Source: Propionibacteriaceae bacterium
GTDB lineage: Bacteria; Actinomycetota; Actinomycetes; Propionibacteriales; Propionibacteriaceae
Direction of reading: 5' to 3'
Assembly: GCA_027353565.1 (NCBI GenBank)
Contig: DAIEHO010000042.1
Coordinates: forward strand, 1 to 8,092
Length of the DNA: 8,092 nt
Made by a program: the position numbers and the translations under genes. The notes under the pieces were generated by a model that was not told the origin of the DNA, did no database searches, and worked only from the letters and a program-made list of their open reading frames with translations. Below are positions 5,842 through 8,092 of the stretch, piece after piece (position 1 is the first letter of the stretch; each line of letters opens with the position of its first letter).

Positions 5842-5886
5842 CCGCGAGGGGTGGCCGGGTCCCCAAGCCCCGACCACCCCTCGCGG
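5842..5886 (-). repeat. Long inverted repeat, 13-bp perfect stem extending to 18 bp
   Basis: Arms CCGCGAGGGGTGG (5842-5854) and CCACCCCTCGCGG (5874-5886) are perfect. Inside them, 5856-5859 pairs with 5869-5872. The position between (5855/5873) is a U-G wobble if transcribed from the minus strand but an A-C mismatch from the plus strand, which favours a minus-strand RNA. The loop is 9 bases. It lies 32 bases from the 17-bp hairpin. Confidence 0.75.
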
Positions 5887-6345
5887 CTGGCCCGGAGGGT
5901 CACGCCGCCACGACGCTGTGCGGGCAGACCTCCGCGCCAGATCCTGGAGGAAGGACGTCGGAAGGACATGGTGGGTTCGACGCTGACCGGCGGGCCGGCG
6001 GTGGCGGCGGAGCCGATCCGGTTCCCTGGACCGTCCGTGTTCTCTGCGGGCAGGAGGGAGGTTGAGGCTGTCCGCCGGAGTGAGGGTGTCGCCACCCGCG
6101 TTGCCGGGGGACACGGGAACCCCATCGAGACCTCGAGCGCGAATCCTGAGGGGTCCACCCGAGCGCCTCCAACCGATCGACCAACGAACGGCGAGGGCTG
6201 GGCCGTGAGGGACAGCAGCGAGGACCGGGCTACCTGCAACCGAAGTTACTACCCTCGCAACCGACGGGATAGGCCTCGTCAGGTGACAAACACGCGAACG
6301 TGTGTCCGCGCCGAGTGCAACGGGACGCCTGTGTGCCAGTTCTGT

Positions 6346-6362
6346 TGCCGTACGAGCCGGCA
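6346..6362 (-). terminator. Weak hairpin after the ANTAR gene
   Basis: TGCCG-TACGAGC-CGGCA, 5-bp stem with a 7-base loop, eight bases beyond the stop of the regulator gene on the minus strand. No T-run follows, so terminator activity is doubtful. Confidence 0.25.
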
Positions 6363-6370
6363 GGGAGCAG

Positions 6371-7069
6371 TCAGACGCGAAGCCCCAGCGACACCACGGC
6401 CTGAGCCACCTCGCGCAGGTTGGCCTTGTGGTCCCTGGCGTACTTGCGCAGTCGAAGGAACGCCGCGTCAACGCTGATGCCGTAGGAGTGGGCCACGATC
6501 CCCTTGGCCTGCTCGATGACGACCCGGCTGTCGAGCGCGAGCGTCAGCTGCTCCACCGTACGGCGCTCGCGTTCCAGGTCCGAGGCGCTCAGGACGTAGC
6601 TCGTGGCGACATCCGCGAAGACGCGCGCCGTGATGACGTCGTCCGGTGTCCAGTGACGGACCCGTGTGTCGTACAGGTCGAGCGCACCGAGCTTCCTCGA
6701 GTTCCGCATCGGAAGGGCGGCGACGGCGACGATGCCCAGCCTTTCGGCGGTGGCCACGTACTCGGGCCACCGGTGCCCCTCGTCGCTGATGTTCGCGACC
6801 AGCACATCCTCGTTCGAACGGATCGCGTCCACGCAGGGGCCCGCGTTGCCTTCCTCCTGGACCCGCTCCAAGGCGGCGGTCATCTCGGCGTTCGCGGTCG
6901 CGAACGAGACTCCGTCCCCGGACACCAGCGACACCCCGGCTCCGGCGATGTCGAGCACCGTGGGCACTCGCGCGGCGAGGTCGTTCAGCACATCGCTGAT
7001 GTCGAACTCGCCGGTCAGGGTCCGGGCGAACTCCACGAGTGACTCAGTCAGCCGAGCCGACCTGTCCAT
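6371..7069 (-). CDS. GAF-ANTAR domain regulator (RNA-binding antiterminator type)
   Basis: A 232-residue cytoplasmic regulator. Residues about 15-155 form a GAF sensor domain, with EEGNAGPCVDAI (72-83) and LGALDLYDTR (127-136), as is usual in actinobacterial GAF-ANTAR proteins. A helical linker rich in Glu/Arg (163-180) leads to a complete ANTAR domain (about 171-229): LALDSRVVIEQAKGIVA (177-193), the spaced Ala/Leu/Arg positions of DAAFLRLRKYAR (201-212) and EVAQAVVSLG at the end. ANTAR proteins bind pairs of RNA stem-loops and control termination or translation. GGAGAGG (7083-7077), seven bases before the ATG, supports this start. It diverges from the GAF sensor kinase gene (243 bp between). 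Whether it is activated by a ligand in GAF or by a kinase cannot be seen; it lacks a receiver domain. Its RNA target is unknown. Confidence 0.94.
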   Translation of the reverse strand: MDRSARLTESLVEFARTLTGEFDISDVLNDLAARVPTVLDIAGAGVSLVSGDGVSFATANAEMTAALERVQEEGNAGPCVDAIRSNEDVLVANISDEGHRWPEYVATAERLGIVAVAALPMRNSRKLGALDLYDTRVRHWTPDDVITARVFADVATSYVLSASDLERERRTVEQLTLALDSRVVIEQAKGIVAHSYGISVDAAFLRLRKYARDHKANLREVAQAVVSLGLRV

Positions 7070-7144
7070 CTCACAGCCTCTCCAACGCGGGGGAGCGGCC
7101 GCCGGCGGGCTTGCGAGGGGTCTGGGCGCGTACCGTCAGTAGAT

Positions 7145-7161
7145 CACGCCGCAGCGGCGTG
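7145..7161. promoter_or_regulatory. 17-bp inverted repeat between the divergent regulator and kinase genes
   Basis: CACGCCGC-A-GCGGCGTG, perfect 8-bp arms around one base. It lies in the 243-bp divergent region (7070-7312), 76 bp from the ANTAR start and 152 bp from the kinase start, suitable for a dimeric DNA-binding protein. A second short repeat, AGGGC-ACTG-GCCCT, is at 7183-7196. Both could be chance in such GC-rich DNA. No clear promoter for the ANTAR gene was found here. Confidence 0.4.
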
Positions 7162-7300
7162 CGAGGGCGTTGCGCGACCTCCAGGGCACTGGCCCTCGAT
7201 GACGGGACAGGCATCGCCGGGGACGCGTGACCTCAGGGGACCTGCTCGACGGACGCCTGGGCTCAGGCTCGCCTGCCCCACGCGGGTCTCGGCCCGGCGT

Positions 7301-7306
7301 TACGAT
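7301..7306 (+). promoter_or_regulatory. Candidate -10 element (TACGAT) of a leaderless kinase mRNA
   Basis: TACGAT fits TANNNT and is followed by exactly six bases and GTG (7313). No Shine-Dalgarno is present before the GTG. The same spacing is seen at the lipoprotein gene. The -35 region is poor. Confidence 0.5.
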
Positions 7307-7312
7307 GCGGTG

Positions 7313-8092
7313 GTGAGTGACGGTCCGTCCTACCTCGCCGACCTGGTGCGCATCAACGATGCGTTGTCGTGGTCTCCGGAGGGCGCAGCCTCCTTCGTTG
7401 CCGCCGTCGCGATCGTCAAGGACGTGATGGGCGCCCGACTGGCCCCCTCGTACGTGCTCAACGCGAGCGAGGACCTGCTCGTGCTGGTCAGTGACGACGA
7501 GCAGCGCGCGGCACTGGGCGAAGCCTTCGCGAGCATGCCCGCGCACGAGCACGTACGGGAGCCGTGGATCAACCCTGAGGAATGGCCGGTGTCCGCCGCC
7601 GACCACCTCGACGACGAGGCCTGGGCGCTGCTCCCGGACGACTTCAAGGCCTGGTTCGGTGACTCGGGGATCGTGGCGTCGCTGCACGCCGACGGGCGAC
7701 ACCTCGGCGCGGTGCTCCTGTGCTTCGACGGACCGTTCACCCTCACCGCCGAGCAGCGGGACTTCCTCGCCGCTGCGGGTCGAATCCTGGGCAGCGCCCT
7801 GTGCAGGTGGCAGCTGGCGGGACGGGAGCGCGAGCTCGGCGCTCTCGAGGAGCGGCGCCGGCTCAGCGACGAGCTTCACGTGGACCTCTCCCAGCAGGTC
7901 GCCGCGCTCGGTCTTCACGTCGGACTGACCAGGCTCGACGTCGCCGACGGCGACCTTGCGAGGGTGGGCGAGGACATCGGCCGTCTGGACGATCTGGTTC
8001 AGGCTCTCAAGATCAGCCTGAGGCACCAGATGCTGGGCCTGCGCTCCGATGCCGAGATCCTCGGTGACAGCTTCCTCGAGCAGGCGCGACGC
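7313..8092 (+). CDS. GAF-domain sensor histidine kinase of the HisKA_3 (NarL-partner) type, 3' end cut by window edge
   Basis: 260 codons are present; the catalytic ATPase domain lies beyond the edge. Residues about 20-165 form a GAF-like sensor domain (SYVLNASEDLLVLVS, 46-60; GIVASLHADGRHLGAVLLCF, 119-138), with no membrane segment, so sensing should be intracellular. A helix (170-184) leads into the dimerisation/phosphoacceptor region: RRRLSDELHVDLSQQVAALGL (181-201), with His189 as the phosphate acceptor. Families of this class usually read ELHD or ELHE; here Val190 follows the His and Asp comes one later. The second helix reaches about 245 (LRHQMLGLR). GTG 7313 is chosen for its leaderless promoter spacing; GTG 7310 is an equal-frame alternative. 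A NarL-type response regulator gene would be expected downstream. Functional pairing with the divergent ANTAR regulator is inference. Confidence 0.85.
   Translation, partial: MSDGPSYLADLVRINDALSWSPEGAASFVAAVAIVKDVMGARLAPSYVLNASEDLLVLVSDDEQRAALGEAFASMPAHEHVREPWINPEEWPVSAADHLDDEAWALLPDDFKAWFGDSGIVASLHADGRHLGAVLLCFDGPFTLTAEQRDFLAAAGRILGSALCRWQLAGRERELGALEERRRLSDELHVDLSQQVAALGLHVGLTRLDVADGDLARVGEDIGRLDDLVQALKISLRHQMLGLRSDAEILGDSFLEQARR

Larger units (their letters stand above)
5680..6370. other. Stretch without a convincing gene; structured leader and possible decayed coding remnant
   Basis: About 690 bases between the ANTAR gene and the small gene. Open frames exist on both strands but are Arg/Pro/Ser-rich and lack binding sites. 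The left part (5754-5886) holds three hairpins described separately. Between about 5850 and 6160 on the minus strand, gene-like segments appear in different frames: one frame reads GVPVSPGNAGGDTLTPADSLNLP (within 6081-6149), another AENTDGPGNRIGSAATAGPP (about 5988-6050). Such frame switching could mark a frameshifted, decayed gene, or be chance in GC-rich DNA. No promoter or RNA gene could be identified with confidence. Confidence 0.45.

Noticed and set aside
5680..6471. Extended minus-strand frame upstream of the 94-aa gene, and the plus-strand frame 5725-6477
   Set aside because: Composition is Arg/Pro/Ser-rich without domains or binding sites, and both overlap the ANTAR gene end; kept only as a possible remnant in the findings.
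7136..8026. Minus-strand frame of 296 residues opposite the sensor kinase
   Set aside because: Antisense shadow typical of high-GC genes; the plus strand shows GAF and HisKA_3 motifs.

Overview
The window comes from a very GC-rich bacterium. Third codon positions are almost all G or C, GTG starts occur, and the gene set (GAF-ANTAR regulator, GAF sensor kinase, lipoprotein adaptor plus ABC-2 exporter) points to an actinomycete. A Micrococcales/Cellulomonas-type host is a guess from style only. No rRNA, tRNA, CRISPR array, transposase or phage gene is visible.

Left half (1-4331, minus strand): one compact exporter operon, read right to left. It encodes a lipoprotein adaptor with an exceptionally long coiled-coil hairpin (2841-4331), a short HlyD-type membrane adaptor (2070-2831), an ABC ATPase (1126-2073) and an ABC-2 permease (1-1129, cut by the window edge). 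The last three genes overlap by 4 bp at each junction, and the first two are 9 bp apart with the ribosome binding site touching the stop codon. The order and sequences resemble the YbhG-YbhF-YbhS/R (YhiI-RbbA-YhhJ) type of exporter, so a second permease may lie beyond the left edge. The substrate is unknown.

Centre (4332-5352): a divergent promoter region with nested inverted repeats separates the operon from a plus-strand gene for a membrane-anchored SGNH-family esterase/acyltransferase-like protein with all catalytic blocks intact. Shared control with the exporter is possible but not shown.

Right of centre (5395-6370): a small, unrecognised minus-strand gene (94 aa), preceded by about 690 bases without a convincing gene. 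These bases hold two very strong hairpins and a smaller one that competes with the larger neighbour, in the leader of the small gene and downstream of an RNA-binding regulator gene.

Right end (6371-8092): a GAF-ANTAR antiterminator-type regulator (minus) diverges from a GAF-HisKA_3 sensor kinase (plus, cut by the window edge). The kinase has Val where the family has an acidic residue next to the phospho-accepting His. Two genes (the lipoprotein and the kinase) show the same start layout, TANNNT-N6-GTG without a Shine-Dalgarno sequence, as expected for leaderless mRNAs.
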